From assembly GCF_000186865.1 (NCBI RefSeq), contig NW_008705567.1:569397-633396 (forward strand): DNA of 64,000 nt, read 5' to 3'. This stretch comes from Aureococcus anophagefferens. Taxonomy: Eukaryota > Sar > Pelagophyceae > Pelagomonadales > Pelagomonadaceae. This document shows, one piece after another, positions 1 through 8,900 of this stretch. The notes under the pieces are model-generated. The model had not been told where the DNA came from and ran no database searches. It worked only from the letters and a program-made list of their open reading frames with translations. Numbering within the stretch: the stretch's first letter is position 1; each line of letters begins with the position of its first letter. The translations under genes were made by a program, and so were the position numbers.

Positions 1-1
1 C

Positions 2-328
2 GGCGCGCTCCGGTCCCTCGAGCCGCGGCCGCGCGCGGAGCCGCCGCCGCGGCCGCCGCCGCCGCCCGCGCCGAAGCCGCGCGCGCCCGCGCCCGCGTCG
101 CCCGCGGCGGCGCGGTCCGCCTTCCCGCCGCCGCGGCCGCCGCCGCCGCGCGCGCCGCCGCCGCCGCTGCCGCCCCTCGCGCCCGCGCCGCCGCCCGCGC
201 CCGCCGCGGCGGCCCCGGCGCCGCCGCCGCCGCCCGCCGCCGCGGCGCCCGCGGACGTCGCGGACGCCGCCGCGCCGCCGCCGTGCTTCCCGCCGCCCGG
301 CGACACGGAGCGGCGGCCGCCGGCGTGA
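2..328 (+). CDS. C-terminal end of a Pro/Ala-rich protein (5' truncated by window edge)
   Basis: The frame starting at base 2 is open through to TGA at 326-328 and encodes about 108 residues dominated by Pro, Ala and Arg, with runs of three to five prolines and the end PPGDTERRPPA. No ATG lies in the frame, so it is either the tail of a gene entering from the left or a chance open frame in GC-rich DNA. The low-complexity Pro-rich composition resembles the disordered tails of other proteins in this window. No domain is visible and no function can be given. The next gene converges on it 111 bp downstream, as is usual here. Confidence 0.4.
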   Translation, partial: GALRSLEPRPRAEPPPRPPPPPAPKPRAPAPASPAAARSAFPPPRPPPPRAPPPPLPPLAPAPPPAPAAAAPAPPPPPAAAAPADVADAAAPPPCFPPPGDTERRPPA

Positions 329-439
329 GCGCGGCGGTCTAAGTGTTCTTTTGTTCTTTTTTTAGCCTCGGCGAGCGCCGACCGCGCCGGGATCTCGGCG
401 CCGCGGCGCGAGATCTACGCGCGGCTTTGGTTGATGATG

Positions 440-2260
440 TCAGTCGGAGTAGGAGTAGGAGGTCGAGTCGAGCGGGCAGGCGCAGCCGGAGCAGTCGCAG
501 CCGTAGGTTTCTAGCTCGGCGCAGGAATACCCGACCATGCTCGCTTGATCGCACGTATAGCCGTCGCACGTAGGCGCGCACGCACCCTCGGAGGTCCAGT
601 CGAGCGGGCAGGCGCAGCCGGAGCAGTCGCAACCCCAGGTTTCTATCTCGGCGCAGGAATGTCCGGCCACGCTGTGTTCATCGCACGTATAGCCGTAGCA
701 CGCAGGTGCGCATGCACTCTCGCAGTAGACGACGCCGGCCTCGATCAGGTCGTCGAACGCGGAATCGAGCGCCGGAGCCCCGCCATTCGCGCAGATAGCC
801 GTACCCGCAAGTGATACCGCTCCCAGGTGGCTGAGCTCACGCAGGGAAGCGGGGAGGCTCGAGAGATTGGCATTGTTGCGCAGGTCGACCGAGACGAGGC
901 TCGCGAGGCCGCCGAACGACTCCGGCAGCGACGCGAGGGCGTTGTCGTTCAGGTAGAGCGTGACGAGGCTCTCGAGGCCGCCGAACGACTCCGGCAGCGA
1001 CGTGAGGGTGTTGTTGCGCAGCTCGAGCGTGACGAGGCTCGAGAGATCGCCGAACGACTCCGGAAGCGACGCGAGGGCGTTGTTGCGCAGGTAGAGCGTG
1101 ACGAGGCTCGCGAGGCCGCCGAACGACTCCGGCAGCGACGCGAGGGCGTTGTCGTTCAGGTCGAGGTGTTCGAGGCTCTCGAGGCCACCGAACGACTCTG
1201 GCAGCGACGCGAGGGCGTTGTCGTTCAGGTAGAGCGTGACGAGACTCGCGAGGTCGCCGAACGACTCCGGCAGCGACGCGAGGGCGTTGTTGTACAGGTT
1301 GAGCGTGGTGAGACGCTCGAGGTCGCCGAACGACTCCGGCAGCGACGCGAGGGCGTTTTCGTGCAGGTAGAGCGTGACGAGGATCGCGAGGTCGCCGAAC
1401 GACTCCGGCAGCGACTTGAGAGCGTTGGTGTGCAGGTTGAGCGTGACGAGACTCTCGAGTTCGCCGAACGACTCCGGCAGCGACGCGAGGGCGTTGTTGT
1501 GCAGGTAGAGCGTGACGAGGCTCGCGAGGTCGCCGAACGACTCCGGCAGCGACGCGAGGGCGTTTCCTCCCAGTCTGAGCTCGACGAGGCTCGAGAGGCC
1601 GCCGAATGACTCCGGCAGCGACGCGAGGGCGTTGTTGTACAGCATGAGGTATTCGAGGCTCGCGAGGCCACCGAACGACTCTGGCAGCGACGCGAGGGCG
1701 TTGTCGTTCAGGAAGAGCGTGACGAGACTCGCGAGGTCGCCGAACGACTCCGGCAGCGACGCGAGGGCGTTGTTGTACAGGTTGAGCTCAACGAGGCTCG
1801 CGAGGCCGCCGAAGGACTCCGGCAGCGACGTGAGGGCGTGGTTTCCCAGGTTGAGCGTGGTGAGGCGCTCGAGGCCACCGAACGACTCCGGCAGCGACGT
1901 GAGGGTGTTTCCGTCCAGGCCGAGCGTCACGAGGCTCGCGAGGTCGCCGAACGACTCCGGCAGCGACGCGAGGGCGTTGTCGTACAGCTCGAGCGTGACG
2001 AGGCTCTCGAGGCCGCCGAACGACTCCGGCAGCGACGTGAGGGCGCTGCTGTCCAGGGAGAGCGTGACGAGGCTCTCGAGTCCGCCGAACGAATCCGGCA
2101 GGGACTCGAGGGTGTTGTAGGACAGGTCGAGCCAGACGAGGCTCTCGAGGTCGCCGAACGACTCCGGCAGCGACGCGAGGGCGTTGCCGGACAGATCGAG
2201 CGTGCCAAGGCTCGCGAGGTCGCCGAACGACTCCGGCAGAGAAGTGAGGTGGAGATTCCA
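440..2260 (-). CDS. Leucine-rich repeat protein with Cys-rich tail; 5' end unresolved
   Basis: The frame holds about 21 tandem 23-residue LRRs of the form ALASLPESFGGLASLVTLYL, nearly identical at DNA level (69-bp unit). Then come a weaker last repeat and two Cys-rich modules in tandem (pattern CAPxCxGYTCD ... ELETYGCDCSGCACPLD). Such LRRs are protein-binding scaffolds of the plant/Ras-group type. The frame is closed by TGA at 2261-2263, and there is no ATG between that stop and the first repeat; the only in-frame Met is inside an LRR. The start must lie in an unseen upstream exon, or the 5' end is frameshifted: a neighbouring frame has ATG codons at 2264 and 2261. The repeat array may be a pseudogene or contain an assembly error. 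It is divergent from the secreted Cys-rich gene at 2614. Confidence 0.75.
   Translation of the reverse strand, partial: WNLHLTSLPESFGDLASLGTLDLSGNALASLPESFGDLESLVWLDLSYNTLESLPDSFGGLESLVTLSLDSSALTSLPESFGGLESLVTLELYDNALASLPESFGDLASLVTLGLDGNTLTSLPESFGGLERLTTLNLGNHALTSLPESFGGLASLVELNLYNNALASLPESFGDLASLVTLFLNDNALASLPESFGGLASLEYLMLYNNALASLPESFGGLSSLVELRLGGNALASLPESFGDLASLVTLYLHNNALASLPESFGELESLVTLNLHTNALKSLPESFGDLAILVTLYLHENALASLPESFGDLERLTTLNLYNNALASLPESFGDLASLVTLYLNDNALASLPESFGGLESLEHLDLNDNALASLPESFGGLASLVTLYLRNNALASLPESFGDLSSLVTLELRNNTLTSLPESFGGLESLVTLYLNDNALASLPESFGGLASLVSVDLRNNANLSSLPASLRELSHLGAVSLAGTAICANGGAPALDSAFDDLIEAGVVYCESACAPACYGYTCDEHSVAGHSCAEIETWGCDCSGCACPLDWTSEGACAPTCDGYTCDQASMVGYSCAELETYGCDCSGCACPLDSTSYSYSD
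508..2250. repeat. 69-bp tandem repeat array encoding LRRs
   Basis: About 21 copies of a 69-bp unit run head to tail; every copy contains the phrase gccgaacgactccggcagcg or a one- or two-base variant. The unit is in phase with the LRR reading frame (23 codons), so expansion or loss by unequal crossing-over would keep the frame. The high identity between copies suggests recent expansion or homogenisation. The repeats also generate long open frames on the other strand, which are not genes. Confidence 0.85.
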
Positions 2261-2613
2261 TCATCGGCCGCTGAAATACTCCTTGCGGAGACACCGTCTC
2301 TAGCCCTCTAGAAGCTAGGATTTCTTCAAAGTTTGTCTTGGCTTGCAAAAGTTCATGACGGGGTATCCACTGCAACTCGCAACCAGTGTCGGCGTCTCCG
2401 TGGTGGCGCCGCCGCCGCGCGGGGCGTCGGCGGTCGGCGCCGGGCTGGGCGTGCTCATGAAGGCGCGAATTCACCGCGACCGCGCAATCCGTCCGCTAAC
2501 GACAGCCTTCCAGCGCTGCCCAGACTCTCAGCCACTTTTGCCGTACATGCTCCAATTAGTGGCAAGGTTTCCGCAGTAGCCAACGTTGACAACACCCAAA
2601 GAGCCGCTGCGAC
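2261..2613. other. Divergent intergenic region between LRR and Cys-rich genes
   Basis: This is 353 bp of lower GC than its neighbours, between two head-to-head genes. A 78-codon open frame at 2343-2579 (+) has no recognisable feature. The stretch probably holds the promoters and 5' ends of both genes, possibly including an unrecognised first exon of the LRR gene. Confidence 0.4.
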
Positions 2614-5600
2614 ATGGCAAGGTTTTGGGGCTGCCTCGCGGCCGCGGCGTGCCTCGCGCCGCGCGCCGCCGCCGACGTCTGCGCCGAGGGCACCTACCTC
2701 ACGGCGAACGCGAGCCTCTGGGGCTCCTGCAGCGGCTGGTCCGCGGACTGCGGCGCCGGCTTCTACTGCGTCGACGGCCGGCGCCACGCCTGCGCCGCCG
2801 GGCGCTTCGGCGCGTCGGCGTCGCTCGCGTCGGCGGCCTGCTCCGGCGCGTGCGAGGCGGGCTACTACTGCGCCGCGCGGTCGACGTCGCCGCGCGCGGC
2901 GGCCTGCGGCGGCGCGGCGGAGTTCTGCCCCGCGGGGTCCGCGGCGCCGACGGCGACGCGCGCGGGCTACTACGCCACGGAGCCCGGCGCGGGCGCCGGC
3001 GCGGGCTTCGCCGCCGAGGCGCCCTGCCCGGCGGGCGCCTTTTGCCGGGGCGGCGCGAGGGCGCCGTGCCCCGCGGGCCGCTTCGGGTCGCGCGAGGCCG
3101 AGGCCGGCGGGGCCTGCGAGGGCGCGTGCGAGGCGGGCTACCACTGCCCCGCGGGCTCGACGTCGCCGACGGCCCTCGGCTGCGGCGACGCGACCCGCTT
3201 CTGCCCCGCGGGGAGCGCGCGGCCCGAGCGGACGCGGCCGGGCTACGTCGCCGTCTCTCGCGGCTTCGGCCCGCGCGCGGGCTTCGCCGCGGAGGAGCGG
3301 TGCCCCGCGGGCGGCTGGTGCGCGGAGGGCTCCTACCGCGCGTGCCCGCCGGGCACCTTCGGCAACGCGTCCGGGCCCGAGGCGCTCAACGCCAGCGTCT
3401 GCGAGGCCTGCGCCGCGGGCTTTTTGTGCCCGCGGTTTGGCGCGGTCGACGGCGACGCGGAGCCCTGCGGCGGCGCGGACGTCTACTGCCCCGAGGGGTC
3501 CGCGGCGGCCGTCGCCGTGGACGCGGGGTTCTACAGCGTCTTCGGCAAGGCCGACGATTCGGACCGGACCTACAACGTCGCCCGCGGCGACCGCGCGCGG
3601 AACCACTCCGTCGGCCAGGCGCCCTGCGGCCCGGGGACCTACTGCGACGGCGGCCTCGCGCGCGCCTGCCCCGCGGGCCGCTACGGCGACGCCGCCATGG
3701 AGACCGACCCGCGCTGCGCCGGCCCCTGCGCCGCGGGCCGCTACTGCGCGGAGCCGCGGCGGACGAGTCCCGAGGGCGTCGCCTGCGGCGACGCGACGGT
3801 CTTCTGCCCGCTGGGCTCGACGGCGCCCCAGCCCGTGCGCGACGGCTGGTACGCCGTCGGCGGCGCCGGCGACGCCGTGCGCGTCGCCGAGGCGCGGTGC
3901 GAGCCCGGCGGCTACTGCTCCTCGGGCGCGCGCGAGCTCTGCGGCGCGGGCACGTTCAACGCGGCCTACGGCGCGACGTCGGCCGCCGCGTGCGGGAACG
4001 CGACGCCGGGCTACTACGTCCCGAGCCGCGGCGCCGTCCGCGGCGACGCCGTGCCCTGCGGCGGCGACGCGCTCCTCTGCCCGGACGCGGGCATGGTCGC
4101 GCCGCTCGCCGTGGCCGCGGGCCACTACAGCGTCGGCGGGCCCCGGGGCGACGGCACGACGCGCACGGCCCAGGTCCTCGCGCGCCCGGGGTCCTACGCC
4201 GTCGGGGGCCTCGCGTTCGCCTGCCCGGCGGGCCGCTTCGGCCGGTCCTTCGGCCTCGCGGACGAGGCGTGCGACGGGCCCTGCGCGGCGGGCTTCCACT
4301 GCCCGGCGGGCTCGACGCGGCCGACGGCGGCCTACTGCGGCGGGCCCGAGCTCGTCTGCCCGCGGAGCGGCCTCGCGGCGCCGCTCGCCGTCGCGGCGGG
4401 CTACTACACGGAGACGGCCGACGACGCGGACGGCCTCGCGGCGGCCGCGAGCTGCCCGCCGGGCCGCTGGCGCAACGCGTCGGGCGTCGTCGACGCGTCC
4501 TTGGCGGCGACGCCGTCGATCTCGGGCGCGGCGACGCGCGTGCCGACGGCGCCCTGCGACGCCTGCCCCGCGGGGACTTTTAAGACCGTCGACGGCGACG
4601 ACCTGGCGCTCTGCGCGGCCTGCGACGCCGACACGGCGCGCGACGAGCCCGGGCGCCTCGCGTGCGCGTGCGTCCGCGCGGCCGGCGGCGCGCCCCTCGC
4701 CGCGGGCGAGCGCTTGGTGTTTCACGCGCGGAACGGCAGCTGCCTCGCGCTCAACGCGTCCGCCGCGGCCGCGGCGGACGCGGCGCTCGCGCTCGCCTTC
4801 AACGCGACGCGCTACGCGCGAAAAGCGCAGCGCGCGTGCGGGCCGGGCCGCTGGTGCGCCGGCGGCGTCCGGCGGCCCTGCCCCGCGGGGCGCTACGGCG
4901 ACGGCCGGCGCGAGACGCGGCCGACGTGCGCGGGCCCCTGCGCCGCGGGCCACTACTGCCCCGCGGCGTCGACGACGGCGACGGCGCGGCGCTGCGGCGG
5001 CGCGGACCGCTTCTGCCCCGCGGGCTCCGCGGCGCCGGCCTTCGTGCGGCCGGGCTACTACGGCGTCGAGGGCGTCGAGGGCGACGCCGGCGTCTCCGAG
5101 GACGTCCGGAGCGCCGAGGCGCCCTGCCCCGCGGGGTCTTACTGCGTCGACGGCCGCAGGTTCCCCTGCGCCGCGGGCCGCTACGGCGCGGCGGCGATGT
5201 CGAACGCGACGACGGCCGCGTGCGACGGCCCCTGCGAGCGCGGCTACTACTGCGGCGCCGCGGCGACGTCGCCGCGCGAGGCGCCCTGCGGCGGGCCGGA
5301 CCGGGTCTGCCCGACGGGCAGCGAGGCGCCCCTGGCCGTGCCGCCGGGCTACTACGGCGTCCACGGCGGCGCGGACGCGGCCGCGCGCGCCGCCGCGGAC
5401 CCGGCGAAGGCGACGCTCGACGCGATGCTCCCCTGCGAGCCGGGCCACGCCTGCGCCGGCGGGCTGCGGGTCCCCTGCGACCCCTTCCGCTACGGCTGGC
5501 GCTACCTCCAGTCGGACCCGGCCTGCGACGGGCCCGTCGCGCCGGGGTGCTACGCGGACCCGGACGCGGTGCTCCTCTCGGACTGCCCGCGGCCCTGCGG

Positions 5601-5979
5601 CCACGCGGGCGTCTTCTGCCCGCCGACGGGCCGCGAGCGCGCGCCGACGGTCGTCTCCGTGGGCCACTACACGACGGGCGGCGCCGAGGCCTACCGCACG
5701 GCCGAGGCGCCCTGCCCGCCGGGCACGCGGTGCGTCGGCGGCGCGCAGCTCCCGTGCCCGCCGGGCAAGTGGCAGCCCCTCGCGGGCCGGGACCGCTGCG
5801 ACCGCGACTGCCCGCCGGGCCACGCCTGCGCCGCGGGGGCGCTCGCGCCCGAGCCCTGCCCCGCGGGGACCTTCTCCCTGGGCCTCGCGGCCGCGTGCAC
5901 ACCGTGCCCGGGCGGCGCGCCGCCGCGCGGCCGCAGCCAGCGCTGCTTCGACGACCGCGCCTGCTGCGTCTACTACTAA
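2614..5979 (+). CDS. Secreted Cys-rich GCC2/GCC3-type (ephrin-receptor-like) repeat protein
   Basis: This is a 1121-residue protein. The start ATG at 2614 is followed by a signal peptide (about residues 1-21: short basic start, Leu/Ala core, AAAD cleavage region). The rest is a run of about a dozen repeats with patterns such as CPAGRYG, GPCAAGYYCPAGST and CGGxxxFCPxGS, the Cys/Gly pattern of GCC2/GCC3 and ephrin-receptor-like modules. No transmembrane segment follows, so it is predicted to be secreted or a wall/surface protein. The same kind of module occurs in the ectodomain of the receptor-like gene that converges on it, whose stop is only 1 bp away. Ligand and role are unknown. Long antisense open frames over this gene are composition artefacts. 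Confidence 0.8.
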   Translation: MARFWGCLAAAACLAPRAAADVCAEGTYLTANASLWGSCSGWSADCGAGFYCVDGRRHACAAGRFGASASLASAACSGACEAGYYCAARSTSPRAAACGGAAEFCPAGSAAPTATRAGYYATEPGAGAGAGFAAEAPCPAGAFCRGGARAPCPAGRFGSREAEAGGACEGACEAGYHCPAGSTSPTALGCGDATRFCPAGSARPERTRPGYVAVSRGFGPRAGFAAEERCPAGGWCAEGSYRACPPGTFGNASGPEALNASVCEACAAGFLCPRFGAVDGDAEPCGGADVYCPEGSAAAVAVDAGFYSVFGKADDSDRTYNVARGDRARNHSVGQAPCGPGTYCDGGLARACPAGRYGDAAMETDPRCAGPCAAGRYCAEPRRTSPEGVACGDATVFCPLGSTAPQPVRDGWYAVGGAGDAVRVAEARCEPGGYCSSGARELCGAGTFNAAYGATSAAACGNATPGYYVPSRGAVRGDAVPCGGDALLCPDAGMVAPLAVAAGHYSVGGPRGDGTTRTAQVLARPGSYAVGGLAFACPAGRFGRSFGLADEACDGPCAAGFHCPAGSTRPTAAYCGGPELVCPRSGLAAPLAVAAGYYTETADDADGLAAAASCPPGRWRNASGVVDASLAATPSISGAATRVPTAPCDACPAGTFKTVDGDDLALCAACDADTARDEPGRLACACVRAAGGAPLAAGERLVFHARNGSCLALNASAAAAADAALALAFNATRYARKAQRACGPGRWCAGGVRRPCPAGRYGDGRRETRPTCAGPCAAGHYCPAASTTATARRCGGADRFCPAGSAAPAFVRPGYYGVEGVEGDAGVSEDVRSAEAPCPAGSYCVDGRRFPCAAGRYGAAAMSNATTAACDGPCERGYYCGAAATSPREAPCGGPDRVCPTGSEAPLAVPPGYYGVHGGADAAARAAADPAKATLDAMLPCEPGHACAGGLRVPCDPFRYGWRYLQSDPACDGPVAPGCYADPDAVLLSDCPRPCGHAGVFCPPTGRERAPTVVSVGHYTTGGAEAYRTAEAPCPPGTRCVGGAQLPCPPGKWQPLAGRDRCDRDCPPGHACAAGALAPEPCPAGTFSLGLAAACTPCPGGAPPRGRSQRCFDDRACCVYY

Positions 5980-5980
5980 C

Positions 5981-8900
5981 TTACTGCGCCATGTCGCCCT
6001 CGAGGACGCGCGCGCCGCCGGCGGGCGACTCGCCGCGCTTCGCCGCGGCGCGGCCGCGGCGCGCGCGCCGCTCCGGCTCCGCGGGGGCGTCGAAGCACGA
6101 CGCGCCGCAGGGTTGGTCGTCGCCGCCGGCGGCGAGGCAGAAGGCGCCGCCGCCGGAGAAGTGGCTCGCCTCGGTCCGCGACCGGTCGCGGCGCCGCCGC
6201 GCGGACCGGCGCTTCCGGCGCTTCGGCGACGCCTTCTCCGCCGGCGACGTCTCCGCCGCGAAGGTCGGGTTCATGTCCGGCTCCGGCGGCAGGTGCTCGT
6301 CGGGCGTCGCGTCGAGCGCGTGCGCCGCCAGGTTCGCGGCCCGGTCCTCGACGTCGTCGAAGTGGGCCGCGAGGTCCGCCGCGGCCTGGGCAGCAAAAGG
6401 GTGATTCAACATCGCTTCAACGTGAGTGTTCCGCGCGCGCGCGTCCCGGAAAAAGCGTCCACGCTTCGAGGCCGTTCCGAGAGATGATCGCTCGTCCAAA
6501 AATCAGCCGAAACGAGTCGAAAACGGCCGAGATATGAGCCTTTGAAGTTGGGAATTTCGCTCTCTTTTGCTGCCCTGGCCGCGGCGCCCGCGACGTCGTC
6601 GACGTCGAAGAGCAGGTCGCCCGCGTCCACGGCCGCCGCCGCGAGGGCCCGGGACGCGCGCCGCTGCACGGAGTCGCGGCGCGACACCGCGCGGACGAGC
6701 GCGTAGGGCAAAAAAAGCTCGCGCTTCCACCGGGGCAGCCTCGCGGCCTTCAGGCGCGCGACGACCTGGCGCAGGAGCGCCACGAGCCGCGCGTGGTCCT
6801 CCTCGCCGCAGGCGCACAGAAAGTAGAGCACGGACGCGCGGTCGCGCTCGTCGACGAGGTGGTGCAGCGCCGCCGCGGCCGGGTTCTCGCCCGCGGCCTT
6901 GACGTAGCGCTGGAGCCGCGCGAGCGCGCCGAAGAAGACGACGCGCTCGCCGCCGTCCATGTTCGCCGCGAAGTCGATCATGCCCGGGAACCGCGCCGCG
7001 AGCGTCTTCCAGTACGCGGACCGCGCGTCGGAACTGTAGACGGACGTGAACGACCTGTGCCGAATTCAACCACTGGTTTGGGTGGTCCTGACCAAACTTG
7101 AGAATTCTCTAGCTCGGTCAAATCGAAGTCGATTCGGATGATTTTTGGACGGATCGATCGCTCTCGTCGAGTTCTCGAAGTCCAGCCGAAGAGCTTGTAT
7201 CGACACATTCGAATACGCGCACATTGAAGTCGGGTTGAAGATTTGATTTGCACACAGTGAACGACTCGTCGCCGATGATCGTCGCGAGGGCGCCGGCGAC
7301 GCCCGACGCGAGCTCCAGGTCCCCCGGCGCGTCCTGCGCGACCCAGGCGCGCCAGGCGACGGGGTGGAGGCCGTTCGTGAGCTCGCCGAGCGCGTCGACC
7401 GCGGCCTTCGCGTCGCCGTCGAGCGAGTCGTCCTCGGCGCCGACGAGGTTCGCGACGAGGTGCGCCGCGGAGTCCTGGAGGTGCCTCAGGGACGGGTCGG
7501 AGAGGAGGGGGGGCGTTCCCCGGGGGTCCGGCGGCGCGCCGGGGTCCTCGGGCGCGCCGCCGACCGCGGCGGCGCGCGCGGCGACGACGCGCTTCCGGAG
7601 CTCGGCCACGGACGCGGCGCTCGACCGCCGGTTCATGGACTCGACGGCCGCCGACGCTAAAACGCGGAGGAAGAGGGCGACCTGGCCCGCGAGGAGCAGC
7701 GCGAACCAGGGCTTGACCCAGCGCTTGCCGTCCTGGAGCAAAATCGCCGTCGTCACCGTCGTCGCCGTCCACGCGAGGCCGTAGGTCTCGAGCGTGTTGA
7801 GCCGCTCGCTGTGGTAGGGCTGGTGCGCGCAGTGCTCGCTGTAGGCGTGGAGGAGCACGACGAGCGTGAAGCAGATCTGGAGCAGCGGGTTGTCGACGAG
7901 CGTCGCGACCGCGCAGACCCAGATCGTGAGCCAGACGCGGCGGATGAGCCAGCCGTGGTGCGGGCTCCGGAAGGCGCCGAAGGCCCAGCCGAGGCGCGCC
8001 TGGACGTGCGGGTTGTGGACGCCCTGCCGCTTCGACGTCTCGTAGTTGATCGCGAGCATGATCGCGTGCGGGAACCCGAGCACGAGCACCGCGAGCGTCG
8101 CGACCGACACGGCCGTGAGCGCGTGGCCCTCGAAGGTGTCGCAGCGGCGCGTCGGGTCCTCGCGGAAGTAGGTGCCCGGCCGCCCGACGAAGGACTCGCA
8201 GCGGAGCGCCGCGAACGCGTTGAACGTGAACGTCGTGTGCTGGACCATGATGAGCGACCCGACGCCCGCGGTCACGGACGCCGCGCGCGCGCCGAAGGCG
8301 CCGCCGTAAAAATGCAAGCTCTTCCGCACGGCGGTGAAGCTCCGGTAGGACCGCTCGCGCCGGAGCTTCCTCGCCATGGACGCCGCGATGGGCAGCGCGC
8401 CCGTGAGCGCGCCCGCGGCGACGACGAAGATCTGCGCGATGACGGACGTGCGGAAGTTCCACTCCATGACGCACGTCGGCCGGAAGACGTCGATGTCGAA
8501 GAGGGCCACGTCGAGGACGACGGCGTAGGGCCCGATGCCCGTCGGGAAGTGCGCGAAGCGGTAGCGGCAGATGATGGCGACGAGCTGCATGAAGTACGTG
8601 AGGAGGTCGAGCGACGGGTACGCGTCGAGCAGGTTCTCGTTGACGTAGAGCCAGAGGAAGACGACGCAGGCGACGCCCCCGAGTACGTTCAGCGCGCGGT
8701 ACGCCTTCGAGTCCGGGCACCGCCAGGGCCCGAGCTCCGAGACCGTGAAGAAGTCCGGGCTCTTGACGGTCTTGCACATGGCGCCCTCCCAGCCGTCGCT
8801 GCAGGCGTAGTGCGTGTCGCAGGCGTCGCAGCGGTCGTAGAACTCCGTGGGCTCCCAGGGGTCGCCGTAGTAGCCCCGCTTGTTGTTCGGCGGCGCGCGC

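Noticed and set aside
827..1609. A 260-codon plus-strand frame and others across the LRR array
   Set aside because: They are the antisense reading of the 69-bp LRR repeats, give Arg/Glu-rich periodic sequence with no start context, and exist only because the repeat unit is a multiple of three.
440..2250. Possible CRISPR array
   Set aside because: The regular 69-bp repeats have no constant-repeat/variable-spacer structure and translate into LRRs; the genome is eukaryotic.
2343..2579. 78-residue open frame in the LRR/Cys-rich intergenic region
   Set aside because: No domain, no homopolymer or signal features, and it sits where promoters are expected; not supported as a gene.
2333..6487. Very long open frames on both strands (for example 2333-6487 + and 2455-5823 -) over the Cys-rich gene
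   Set aside because: Their products are Arg/Ala/Pro noise as expected from about 70% GC DNA lacking AT-rich stop codons; only the frame from 2614 has a signal peptide and ordered Cys repeats.
7118..7250. Receptor exon frame reading on to 7118
   Set aside because: The last residues come from inside an introner; the true exon ends at 7266, where the GT donor lies in the target duplication.
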